Shown here piece after piece: positions 1 through 9,115 of a stretch of DNA of 64,000 nucleotides (the first letter of the stretch is position 1; every line of letters starts with the position of its first letter). The stretch is from Chrysomallon squamiferum (taxonomy: Eukaryota; Mollusca; Gastropoda; Neomphalida; Peltospiridae), in assembly GCA_012295275.1 (NCBI GenBank), contig CM022666.1:11381077-11445076 (forward strand), written 5' to 3'. The position numbers and the translations under genes are program-made. The notes beneath the pieces are model-generated. The model searched no databases, was not told where the DNA came from, and was given only the letters and a program-made list of their open reading frames with translations.

Positions 1-175
1 ATACCGTAACTGTATTGACAACTCTTTTAATATGTAAACTTACATTGCTTTTGAGAATTTCAGCAAACTAATGACTGTCAAACAATTAACTCAGATGGAA
101 GAAATTAGAAGGCATCTAAACTTACCGAAATGTATTTAACTGAACTGTCAACGGCATTTATTTAAAATAGCAGAT

Positions 176-3100
176 ATGCAAAACAAAACAAAGAGACATC
201 AACTTGAACATAGATATAATTATATTCTTGATAAAACTGCAAAAGATTTAATTTCTTATGCCTTGAACACGGCAAAAATACAGTTAGAAGAGGAAGATGG
301 TTTTAGTTATTTTGCTAATGCAGATGAATATATACATATATCACCAGGTATCAATATTATAAGTAAACCAGCAAGTAATATTGTAACTGAATCAGACAAG
401 CTCAGTAAAACTGAAAACATTAGTTGTATTTCAGTTGATAGAAAATTATATTTGGAATCATTTTCATCACAATTCGTTAAGATCGTGGAAGCAGCAAAAT
501 CACTTGCACGATGGTCTGTAAACAACTGCAAAAAAGAGTTTAAATTTATTCTGACAAAAGGGAAGGATAATAATAAATTTAAAGAGATTGCATTGGATAC
601 GAAAAAAAGGCTTCAGCGAGAACACATAACACAAAAACAATATTCGTATTTCGACAAAATAGTTAATAAAAAAAGGAAACTCGAGTGCGATGGAAATAAT
701 CCTGAATGTGAAAAACTAATAGAAGCAATAACTACTATTATTTTAAATGAACTGCATTACGTATTCGATACAGTCAGCGGTAACTTTGAGAATTTTGTTG
801 TTGCAAAAGCACTATGGCTGGCAGAAAAAGTGATGCACAAAGCAGTTCTTGAAATACGTAACAATATTAATTGCATGCGAACCGAAATTGCCAATGGTCA
901 GTCAGCTTATACAGTGACTAACAAAATTGCAGACATTGTAAAAACCTCTATCAAAAATAGTATGAAAGACATTGATATTGTAAATTCTGGGTCAGATTTT
1001 CGAGAATTTATCACACAAAAGGCACCTGTAAGTGAATATTCTTTTACGGATGAAGAAAGTCACGCTATTTGCGACTCAGTAAACAATATTACATCTTTGA
1101 GAAAAGGAATGCATAATACCAATACGATTCTAAAATATTCTGAAATGACCAGAGATGTTCAGAATAACAAAAATCGTCATAAAGATATCTACAGAAATGA
1201 AAATAAGTATAGTACTGGTGAAATTCGTGAAGAAAAATTACCTCGTTTTTGGCAGACTAGAGTCAAAATGGATACATATTTCGAAGATATACCAAAATTC
1301 AATATGTTTAAAAGCAGAAACAATCAATCTGGAAATATTCGCAGAGAACAGTTAACTCATTCAGTTGAACAAGATCAACATGACACATACACTGAAGATA
1401 AAACACACAGAAATTGTGAAGAACAGTTGTTTTATTGTTTTGAAGAAGATCAGTTAAAAAATTATGAAGAAGATGGAACTGTTCATATTCGTAAAGAACA
1501 TTTGCCTTATTGTGCTGAAATGGATAAGTATAAAATATATATAAAATACAAAACTGGAGACATTACTGAACAGCGGCCACGTTATTACATTGTACGAAAT
1601 CTATCCGGAACATGTACGAAAGATGAAACTAAAGGAATTTGTAATGCATGTTTTTTACCATATTGTGTTGAACGAGATCAGTGTGAAATACACTTTGAAG
1701 ATCAAATACCTTATAATGAAAAAGAGGACAAATATAAGTACCAAAACAAATACAGTGAGAAAACTGATGGTATTCGTGAAGAACCTTTGTCATTTGTTAC
1801 TGAAAGAGGTCGGTATGGAGCAGAAAGGGACACTAAAACTGTTGTTATTCATGAAAAATCATTACCCTTTGGTGCTGAAGAAAATCTATATGGAAGAGAT
1901 ACTCCAAATAGTCAAGATATGTATAAAATAGAATTCAATTACCAAACTGGTGGTTTTCATGAAGAGTCAATACCTTTTTATATTGAAAGGAATCGATATG
2001 AAGGAGATACTAAAGATAATTTCCAAAGGAAATCTAGACTTGAAACTGGTGGCATTCTCGACGATCCTTTACCTTTTTGTATTGAAGGAGATCAATACGA
2101 AAGACGAGATACCATTAACAGTAAATTCAACACCGAAACTGGAGGTATTCGTGAAAAACCTTTACATTATGAACTAGATCGACATGGAAAAGTTAATGAA
2201 AATAAGTTTAGAAGAAGATACAAGTTCGAAACTGATGATATTTGTGAAAAATCTTTACCTTATTCTATTGAAAAAGATCGACAAGGAAGAAAAAATGAAA
2301 ATAAGTTTAAAAAGAGATACAAGTTCGAAACTGGAGGTATTCGTGAAGAACCATTACCTTATTGTATTGAACGAGATCGACATCGAAAAGAAAATGAAAA
2401 TAAGTTTAAAAAGAGATACCAGTTTGAAACTGGTGGTATTCGTGAAGAACCTTTACCTTATTGTATTGAACGAGAACAAAGCGAAAGACAAGATATAATT
2501 AACAGGAAATACAACACCGAAACTGGAGGTATTCGTGAAGAACCTTTACCTTATTGTATTGAACGATATCGACATCGAAGAGAAAATGAAAATAAGTTTA
2601 AAAAGAGATACAAGTTTGAAACTGGAGGTATTCGTGAAGAACCTTTACCTTATTGTATTGAACGAGATCGACATCGAAGAGAAAATGAAGATAAGTTTAA
2701 AAAGAGATACAAGTTTGAAACTGGTGATGTTATGGAAGAGCCGTTACCTTATTGTTTCGAACGAGAACGAAGAGAAAGACAAGATATAATTAACAGGAAA
2801 TACAACACCGAAACTGGAGGTATTCGTGAAGAACCATTACCTTATTGTATTGAACGAGATCGACATCGAAGAGAAAATGAAAATAAGTTTAAAAAGAGAT
2901 ACAAGTTTGAAATTGGAGGTATTCGTGAAGAACCTTTACCTTATTGTATTGAACGTGATCGAAATCGAAGAGAAAACGAAAATAAGTTTAAAAAGAGATA
3001 CAAGTCTGAAATTGGAGGTATTCGTGAAGAACCTTTACCTTGTTGTTTTAAACGAGACCGAAGCGAAAGACAAGATATAATTAACAGGAAATACAACACC

Positions 3101-6100
3101 GAAACTGGAGGTATTCGTGAAGAACCTTTACCTTATTGTATTGAACGAGATCAACATCGAAGAGAAAATGAAGATAAGTTTAAAAAGAGATACAAGTTTG
3201 AAACTGGTGGTATTCGTGAAGAACCTTTACCTTATTGTATTGAACGAGAACAAAGCGAAAGACAAGATATAATTAACAGGAAATACAACACCGAAACTGG
3301 AGGTATTCGTGAAGAACCTTTACCTTATTGTATTGAACGATATCGACATCGAAGAGAAAATGAAAATAAGTTTAAAAAGAGATACAAGTTTGAAACTGGA
3401 GGTATTCGTGAAGAACCTTTACCTTATTGTATTGAACGAGATCGACATCGAAGAGAAAATGAAGATAAGTTTAAAAAGAGATACAAGTTTGAAACTGGTG
3501 ATGTTATGGAAGAACCGTTACCTTATTGTTTCGAACGAGAACGAAGAGAAAGACAAGATATAATTAACAGGAAATACAACACCGAAACTGGAGGTATTCG
3601 TGAAGAACCATTACCTTATTGTATTGAACGAGATCGACATCGAAGAGAAAATGAAAATAAGTTTAAAAAGAGATACAAGTTTGAAACTGGAGGTATTCGC
3701 GAAGAACCTTTACCTTATTGTATTGAACGAGATCAACATCGAAGAGAAAATGAAGATAAGTTTAAAAAGAGATACAAGTTTGAAACTGGAGGTATTCGCG
3801 AAGAACCTTTACCTTATTGTTTTGAACGAGAACGAAGCGAAAGACAAGATATAATTAACAGGAAATACAACACCGAAACTGGAAGTATTCGTGAAGAACC
3901 TTTACCTTATTGTATTGAACGTGATCGAAATCGAAGAGAAAATGAAAATAAGATTAAAAAGAGATACAAGTTTGAAACTGGTGATGTTATGGAAGAGCCG
4001 TTACCGTATTGTTTTGAACGAGAACGAAGCGAAAGACAAGATATAATTAACAGGAAATACAACACCGAAACTGGAGGTATTCGTGAAGAACCTTTACCTT
4101 ATTGTATTGAACGAGATCAACATCGAAGAGAAAATGAAGATAAGTTTAAAAAGAGATACAAGTTTGAAACTGGAGGTATTCGCGAAGAACCTTTACCTTA
4201 TTGTTTTGAACGAGAACAAAGCGAAAGACAAGATATAATTAACAGGAAATACAACACCGAAACTGGAGGTATTCGTGAAGAACCTTTACCTTATTGTATT
4301 GAACGTGATCGAAATCGAAGAGAAAATGAAAATAAGATTAAAAAGAGATACAAGTTTGAAACTGGTGATGTTATGGAAGAGCTGTTACCGTATTGTTTTG
4401 AACGAGAACAAAGCGAAAGACAAGATATAATTAACAGGAAATACAACACCGAAACTGGAGGTATTCGTGAAGAACCTTTACCTTATTGTATTGAACGTGA
4501 TCGAAATCGAAGAGAAAATGAAGATAAGTTTAAAAAGAGATACAAGTTTGAAACTGGAGGTATTCGTGAAGAACCTTTACCTTATTGTTTTGAACGAGAA
4601 CAAAGCGAAAGACAAGATATAATTAACAGGAAATACAACACCGAAACTGGAGGTATTCGTGAAGAACCTTTACCTTATTGTTTTGAACGAGAACAAAGCG
4701 AAAGACAAGATATAATTAACAGGAAATACAACACCGAAACTGGAGGTATTCGTGAAGAACCTTTACCTTATTGTATTGAACGTGATCAAAATCGAAGAGA
4801 AAATGAAAATAAGTTTAAAAAGAGATACAAGTTTGAAACTGGTGATGTTATGGAAGAACCGTTACCGTATTGTTTTGAACGAGAACGAAGCGAAAGACAA
4901 GATATAATTAACAGGAAATACAACACCGAAACTGGAGGTATTCGTGAAGAACCTTTACCTTATTGTATTGAACGTGATCGAAATCAAAGAGAAAATGAAG
5001 ATAAGTTTAAAAAGGGATACAGGTTTGAAACTGGTGATTTTAGTACAGATGCATTGCCTCACTGTACTGAACGTGATCGATATAAAGGTAACCCCGAATA
5101 TGAAAATAAAAATAAATACAAATTCGAAACCGGTATTATTTACGAAGAGCAATTACCTGTTGGTACAGTACTACCTCGATACGGAACAGATGTTAAAGAT
5201 GGTTTTAATAATAAATTCAAAACCGGTCATATTCGCGAAGAGTTATTACCCTATTGTAAGCAACAAGCGCGCTGTGAAAGAGACAGTGGAAAAATTAAGA
5301 GAAATGTTATTCGCGAAGAACAGTTACCATTTTGCATTGAGCGAGATCGATTTAAAAGAGACAATGGGGATACATTTAAGAAGAAACATAAGTTAGTAAT
5401 TGGTGGTGTTCGTGAAGAATCATTACCTTTTGGTACTGAAGATTCTGTACATGGAAAAGATAGCGATGAAAGGTTTAAAACAAATTACAATTTTAAGGCT
5501 GATGATATTCATGGCCAACCATTATTTTTTGATACTGAACAAAACCGATATAAAAGAGACAGTGTAAATAAAAATAAAACTGTTGTTATTCGCGGAGAAC
5601 CACACTCTTGTACTGATCGAGGTCAGTATAGACGAGATGCTAAAAACAAATACATTTTCAAAACTGGTAATATTCGTGAAGAACCCTTATCTTTTGGTTT
5701 TGAAGGACCTCGATATGGAAGAAATAGTGAAAGCATGTTTAAAACTAATTACAAGTTTAAAACTGCTGGTATCTGTGAAGAACATACACCTTTTGGCATT
5801 CAGAAAGGATTGAATGGAAGAAATAGTATAGATAAATTTAAAAATAATTATAAAGTTAAAAATGATGGTATTAGTGAAGAACCACTGCCTTCTTGGACTG
5901 ACCGAGATCACTGTAGGGGAGGTAATGCCGGCAAGTTCAAAAATAAATACAACTTCGAAAGTGGTGCTATTCGTGAAGAACCGTTACCTTATGTTATTGA
6001 TCGTTCAAACAAAAGAGATGGTGAAATTAAAACTAATGCTATTAACAAAGAACCCATACCTTTTTCTACTGAACGGGATCAGTATGAAAGAAATACTGAC

Positions 6101-6667
6101 AATAAATTAAATAATAAATACAAATTCGAAAATGATAAACCACTCACTTTTTGTCCTAAGAAAGGAAGACATTCTGAAGGTAATTTTATAGGTGAAAACA
6201 ATTGCAATGTTGGTGACATTCGTAAAAAAACATTACCTTTATGTACACAGCGATATACATACGAAACAAATACCGATTACAAAACTAAATACAAGTTCGA
6301 AAGTAGTGATGTTCATGATGATACTTCACCGTTTGATACTGAAAGAACTCGACAAAGACGAAATATGGAAGATAACTGTAAAAGCGAACACAATTACAAA
6401 ACTGATATTCGCGAAGAACCATTATGTTTTTGTGCTAAATATGCTCCTTATAAAAGCGGTACTAATGATAACTTTAAACAAGAATACAAATATAAAGTAA
6501 ATGGAAATGACAGTGAACAGTTACTTTTCTCTGCTGAAGAAACTGGATTCTCTGTAGGTAAAAGACATACCTGTAACAAGTATAAAGCAGAGCGGCGTTA
6601 CAAAACTGGCAGTATTCGTGAAGGTCCTTTACCATTTTGTGCGAGACGACCCAGTGGTTCTCTGTAG
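176..6667 (+). CDS. Giant tandem-repeat protein, 2163 residues, unknown family
   Basis: I do not recognise this protein. Residues 1 to about 340 are non-repetitive, probably helical and rich in Lys, Glu and Asn. They contain amphipathic stretches such as AKDLISYALNTAKIQLEEE and AKALWLAEKVMHKAVLEI. From about residue 345 to the end the protein is made of degenerate units with the core ETGGIREEPLPYC, followed by a charged Arg/Glu/Lys segment. Units are 33 residues (ending ENKFKKRYKF) or 31 residues (ending DIINRKYNT), with about one Cys each. There is no signal peptide or membrane segment. An in-frame TAA lies at 137-139, so translation starts at or near ATG 176 unless an exon begins between 140 and 176; 5' exons outside the window are possible. 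The absence of any stop over 6.5 kb, despite repeat turnover, argues for selection on the reading frame. A structural, cytoskeletal or reproductive-tract role would be a guess. Confidence 0.75.
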   Translation: MQNKTKRHQLEHRYNYILDKTAKDLISYALNTAKIQLEEEDGFSYFANADEYIHISPGINIISKPASNIVTESDKLSKTENISCISVDRKLYLESFSSQFVKIVEAAKSLARWSVNNCKKEFKFILTKGKDNNKFKEIALDTKKRLQREHITQKQYSYFDKIVNKKRKLECDGNNPECEKLIEAITTIILNELHYVFDTVSGNFENFVVAKALWLAEKVMHKAVLEIRNNINCMRTEIANGQSAYTVTNKIADIVKTSIKNSMKDIDIVNSGSDFREFITQKAPVSEYSFTDEESHAICDSVNNITSLRKGMHNTNTILKYSEMTRDVQNNKNRHKDIYRNENKYSTGEIREEKLPRFWQTRVKMDTYFEDIPKFNMFKSRNNQSGNIRREQLTHSVEQDQHDTYTEDKTHRNCEEQLFYCFEEDQLKNYEEDGTVHIRKEHLPYCAEMDKYKIYIKYKTGDITEQRPRYYIVRNLSGTCTKDETKGICNACFLPYCVERDQCEIHFEDQIPYNEKEDKYKYQNKYSEKTDGIREEPLSFVTERGRYGAERDTKTVVIHEKSLPFGAEENLYGRDTPNSQDMYKIEFNYQTGGFHEESIPFYIERNRYEGDTKDNFQRKSRLETGGILDDPLPFCIEGDQYERRDTINSKFNTETGGIREKPLHYELDRHGKVNENKFRRRYKFETDDICEKSLPYSIEKDRQGRKNENKFKKRYKFETGGIREEPLPYCIERDRHRKENENKFKKRYQFETGGIREEPLPYCIEREQSERQDIINRKYNTETGGIREEPLPYCIERYRHRRENENKFKKRYKFETGGIREEPLPYCIERDRHRRENEDKFKKRYKFETGDVMEEPLPYCFERERRERQDIINRKYNTETGGIREEPLPYCIERDRHRRENENKFKKRYKFEIGGIREEPLPYCIERDRNRRENENKFKKRYKSEIGGIREEPLPCCFKRDRSERQDIINRKYNTETGGIREEPLPYCIERDQHRRENEDKFKKRYKFETGGIREEPLPYCIEREQSERQDIINRKYNTETGGIREEPLPYCIERYRHRRENENKFKKRYKFETGGIREEPLPYCIERDRHRRENEDKFKKRYKFETGDVMEEPLPYCFERERRERQDIINRKYNTETGGIREEPLPYCIERDRHRRENENKFKKRYKFETGGIREEPLPYCIERDQHRRENEDKFKKRYKFETGGIREEPLPYCFERERSERQDIINRKYNTETGSIREEPLPYCIERDRNRRENENKIKKRYKFETGDVMEEPLPYCFERERSERQDIINRKYNTETGGIREEPLPYCIERDQHRRENEDKFKKRYKFETGGIREEPLPYCFEREQSERQDIINRKYNTETGGIREEPLPYCIERDRNRRENENKIKKRYKFETGDVMEELLPYCFEREQSERQDIINRKYNTETGGIREEPLPYCIERDRNRRENEDKFKKRYKFETGGIREEPLPYCFEREQSERQDIINRKYNTETGGIREEPLPYCFEREQSERQDIINRKYNTETGGIREEPLPYCIERDQNRRENENKFKKRYKFETGDVMEEPLPYCFERERSERQDIINRKYNTETGGIREEPLPYCIERDRNQRENEDKFKKGYRFETGDFSTDALPHCTERDRYKGNPEYENKNKYKFETGIIYEEQLPVGTVLPRYGTDVKDGFNNKFKTGHIREELLPYCKQQARCERDSGKIKRNVIREEQLPFCIERDRFKRDNGDTFKKKHKLVIGGVREESLPFGTEDSVHGKDSDERFKTNYNFKADDIHGQPLFFDTEQNRYKRDSVNKNKTVVIRGEPHSCTDRGQYRRDAKNKYIFKTGNIREEPLSFGFEGPRYGRNSESMFKTNYKFKTAGICEEHTPFGIQKGLNGRNSIDKFKNNYKVKNDGISEEPLPSWTDRDHCRGGNAGKFKNKYNFESGAIREEPLPYVIDRSNKRDGEIKTNAINKEPIPFSTERDQYERNTDNKLNNKYKFENDKPLTFCPKKGRHSEGNFIGENNCNVGDIRKKTLPLCTQRYTYETNTDYKTKYKFESSDVHDDTSPFDTERTRQRRNMEDNCKSEHNYKTDIREEPLCFCAKYAPYKSGTNDNFKQEYKYKVNGNDSEQLLFSAEETGFSVGKRHTCNKYKAERRYKTGSIREGPLPFCARRPSGSL
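1207..6667 (+). repeat. In-frame 93/99-bp tandem repeat array inside the giant ORF
   Basis: There are about 55-60 units of 99 bp (type A, 33 codons) or 93 bp (type B, 31 codons), so every gain or loss of a unit keeps the frame. Units between about 2128 and 5035 are nearly identical at DNA level. Units on both flanks (1207-2127 and 5036-6667) keep only the GGIREEPLP-like core and are strongly diverged. A homogenised centre with decayed edges is the expected mark of unequal crossing-over or gene conversion. Type A and B units mostly alternate as A-A-B (291 bp). Confidence 0.92.
2535..4082 (+). repeat. 774-bp higher-order duplication within the array
   Basis: Marker variants recur at a shift of exactly 774 bp. 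The unit starting IERYRHRRENENK near 2560 returns near 3334, and the DVMEEPLPYCFERERRERQ unit near 2730 returns near 3504. The shift equals 5 x 99 + 3 x 93, that is A-A-B-A-A-B-A-B, so several units were copied as one block. Similarity is clearest over the first few hundred bases of each copy; later units have since been exchanged. Confidence 0.8.
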
Positions 6668-7480
6668 TACAAGAAAAATTTACAAATGAACATAAAGTTC
6701 ATGTCGGTGCAGGTCATGAAGGAAATGACCAAAATGAAACAGGCGGCAACTGAAGAAATGTTCGAAAACAAATACGAATATAATGGAAATGAGATTAACG
6801 GAAGAACCAAATGTACTGCTAATTCAACGAAAACCAAGACTGAATTAATGCAGGAATATAGAAATGACGTTAGTGGGATACATATTAGAAAATGGCCTGT
6901 TTATTTGAAATGTATTCCTGATACAGATACAGTTCACGGAGAAAAATGAAAAGTCAAAGTGAATATAAAGTAACAGCAAATAAAATGTGTAAAGAAAGTA
7001 ATTAGTGTAAAGGAAAATCTAATGCTACCTTTGAACGTAAAAACAAATATTTAACTTCAAATTATTATGAAACATTACGTTTACATGGAAAATAGACACA
7101 ACAGTAATTTAACTGGAGTAAATGGTGAAAAACAGTATAGTCCCACGAAGGATAAAACTTTACATGACAAAAGAAAACTTTGGGATACATTACTAAATTA
7201 GCAATATTTGTTTATAATCCCGGGGATACATTTGTCGCATATAAACGAAACACTAAGTGTATCTTTAGTAATGAATAAAAGATCAAAAACAGAAACAGAT
7301 AATATTTTTGAGACAAAATAAAAAAGATATCCACGGGTGAAGTGAACGATAACTATGACAAAAAAACAGCTTGTTACGATCTGGTGAATGATCAGACACT
7401 AAAGAAACGTTTGAAAATAAGTATAATGGAAATGAAATTAACGGAAACAAGGATTGAATTTATGCTGGTGTAATACAGAT
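6668..7480 (+). other. Decayed continuation of the repeat array past the stop codon
   Basis: After the TAG at 6665-6667 the sequence still carries fragments resembling the array in broken frames. Examples are a KFTNEHKVH-like stretch at about 6677, NETGGN at about 6735, FENKYEYNGNEINGR near 6760-6805, a second FENKYNGNEINGN copy near 7410-7442, and ERKNKY near 7035. Stops interrupt every frame. It serves as 3' UTR or dead former coding sequence. A possible AATAAA lies at 7274-7279. Confidence 0.55.
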
Positions 7481-7531
7481 GTAATGTTACATATATTTTA
7501 CATTTATTTAATTATTATTATTTTTAATTAA

Positions 7532-7532
<1 letters not shown>

Positions 7533-7584
<52 letters not shown>
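7533..7584. repeat. (ATT)n microsatellite
   Basis: About 17 uninterrupted ATT/TTA trinucleotides in gene-free sequence. Confidence 0.95.
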
Positions 7585-7585
<1 letters not shown>

Positions 7586-7722
7586 AATTGGATATTTGTA
7601 TGTATTCATAATTTCAAAACAGAATTTGAATATCACTAATAAAAATATATTGACTGCTTATCAGACACATATTGCACAGGTGAACTATAATACAGAAACC
7701 TCTACACAACAGAACCGTTAAA

Positions 7723-7726
<4 letters not shown>

Positions 7727-7760
<34 letters not shown>
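7727..7760. repeat. (AT)n microsatellite
   Basis: About 17 AT dinucleotides without interruption. Confidence 0.95.
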
Positions 7761-7762
<2 letters not shown>

Positions 7763-7920
7763 GTAAACAACAAACGATAAATACAGTGAATACAAAACGA
7801 ATAATTATGATCTAAGATTCAAAAATTATAACAACATTTAGCAGAACACTTTTAATAGAACTTTTAAATGAATCTACTGTAATAAAATACTGGAATGGAT
7901 CTGAAATTACATTTAATTTA

Positions 7921-7921
7921 G

Positions 7922-7976
<55 letters not shown>
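7921..7976. repeat. (GC)4-(AC)n compound microsatellite
   Basis: A short alternating GC run passes directly into about 23 AC dinucleotides. The whole stretch is alternating purine-pyrimidine. Confidence 0.95.
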
Positions 7977-7980
<4 letters not shown>

Positions 7981-8459
7981 TAATTCCTTAACAAACCATT
8001 TTGAATAAGATTATTCCGGAAAGTATCGATGATAATGGCGATATGATAAAAAAATATAAAAACATAAATCATTTTGAAGGTTAAACATTCTTTTTACTTA
8101 TAAATAACCTTTTTTTACTCTTCTGTAAACAATATAAACCAGAAGGATACTTTATTATGTTATAGATAACTGTATGTTAAAATTACTGTTGTAATTTAAT
8201 TTTTTTTTTTTTTAATAATAAATGTTTACTTTCGATTTTTTACATTTTATTTACTTTTATTCTTTCTTTCAATTTCTGTCTTCTTATCTGTTGTCGTTAT
8301 AAATTATACTAATGAAATAAAATCTATTAAATTATTCATATATTATTTTTGTAATATTTTCTTTAAAAAAAAAACCGAAATGGCCTCATTAGGAAGATCA
8401 ATTTTGATAATATTGATGTAGTACAGCACATAGGAACAGAATATTCCTTTTCAAAAATA

Positions 8460-8541
8460 AAGTAATAATAATAATAATAATAATAATAATTAATAGTAGA
8501 TAAAAATAAACCAAATGAATAAGTAATAAAATAAAACTAAA

Positions 8542-8586
<45 letters not shown>

Positions 8587-8615
8587 AATAAACCAAATGA
8601 ATAAGTAATAAAATA
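8460..8615. repeat. Imperfect tandem duplication carrying two (AAT)n tracts
   Basis: A unit of about 80 bp occurs twice. Each copy has an (AAT)n tract followed by the same tail, which contains aaaaataaaccaaatgaat and aagtaataaaat. The second copy has a longer trinucleotide tract. Confidence 0.85.
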
Positions 8616-8644
8616 TACAATTAAAAAAGAAAAAAAATGAAATG

Positions 8645-9115
8645 TTTTATAGCATAGACTCTCATTAATTTCAGTTAGTACAGTCAGTCAGTTACTCCGT
8701 AAAATACTCTGACCCTGCCACCGCCATGTTGGTCATACTGAATGACGTCTGCATCATATCGTTCTCACCGTCACCTCCATGCATGGAGTCTGTTACGGAC
8801 AGTTTGAGCATGAATTGTAGTGCCTTTGGTTTTGCTGCAAAGTACGGGCTAAACGTGGAACACATTCCAACCCGTACGTCGAGATGACGTCACTAAATAC
8901 CTATGTTCCCTTGGAGTAGTGGTCTACCAGAACATGGCCGATCTCGCACTTGTCCAGATTGGTGTTCGCGTTGTCGGAGTCGTGATATGGTATAGTCATG
9001 AACACGAAAGTACTGAGCGACGTCGTATGCGTTGGCCGGCATTTAAGCCGTCCCATTGCTTAATGACGCTGATTCTCCGTCACGCCTGCACGGCGACCCA
9101 AGGATAAATTCTTCC
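8645..9115. other. G+C- and CpG-rich island in AT-rich spacer
   Basis: This stretch of about 470 bp is roughly half G+C with many CpG steps, while the flanks are strongly AT-rich. It holds a full CRE-like palindrome and other TGACGTC/GACGTC words. I found no convincing ORF: the longest on the plus strand is 62 codons and resembles nothing I know. It may be an unmethylated promoter island for an unseen transcript, or an inserted element. The borders are estimates. Confidence 0.5.
8885..8892. promoter_or_regulatory. Palindromic CRE-like site TGACGTCA
   Basis: An exact TGACGTCA lies in the CpG-rich island, and a TGACGTC half-site sits about 140 bp upstream at 8743-8749. CREB/ATF proteins bind this word in animals. 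Use here is inferred only. Confidence 0.3.

Noticed and set aside
1155-6500. Series of 60-150-codon ORFs in other frames across the repeat array
   Set aside because: They recur with the 93/99-bp period and are shadows of the main frame; the rhythm follows from unit lengths that are multiples of three.
176-6667. CRISPR-like or bacterial surface-repeat interpretation of the periodic array
   Set aside because: Units are contiguous coding repeats without unique spacers, and the window is clearly eukaryotic with spliced genes.
7812-8072. Minus-strand 86-codon ORF with alternating Cys-Val
   Set aside because: It is a translated CA microsatellite.
8919-9107. 62-codon ORF in the CpG-rich island
   Set aside because: Composition only reflects the high G+C content; no similarity and no splice context.
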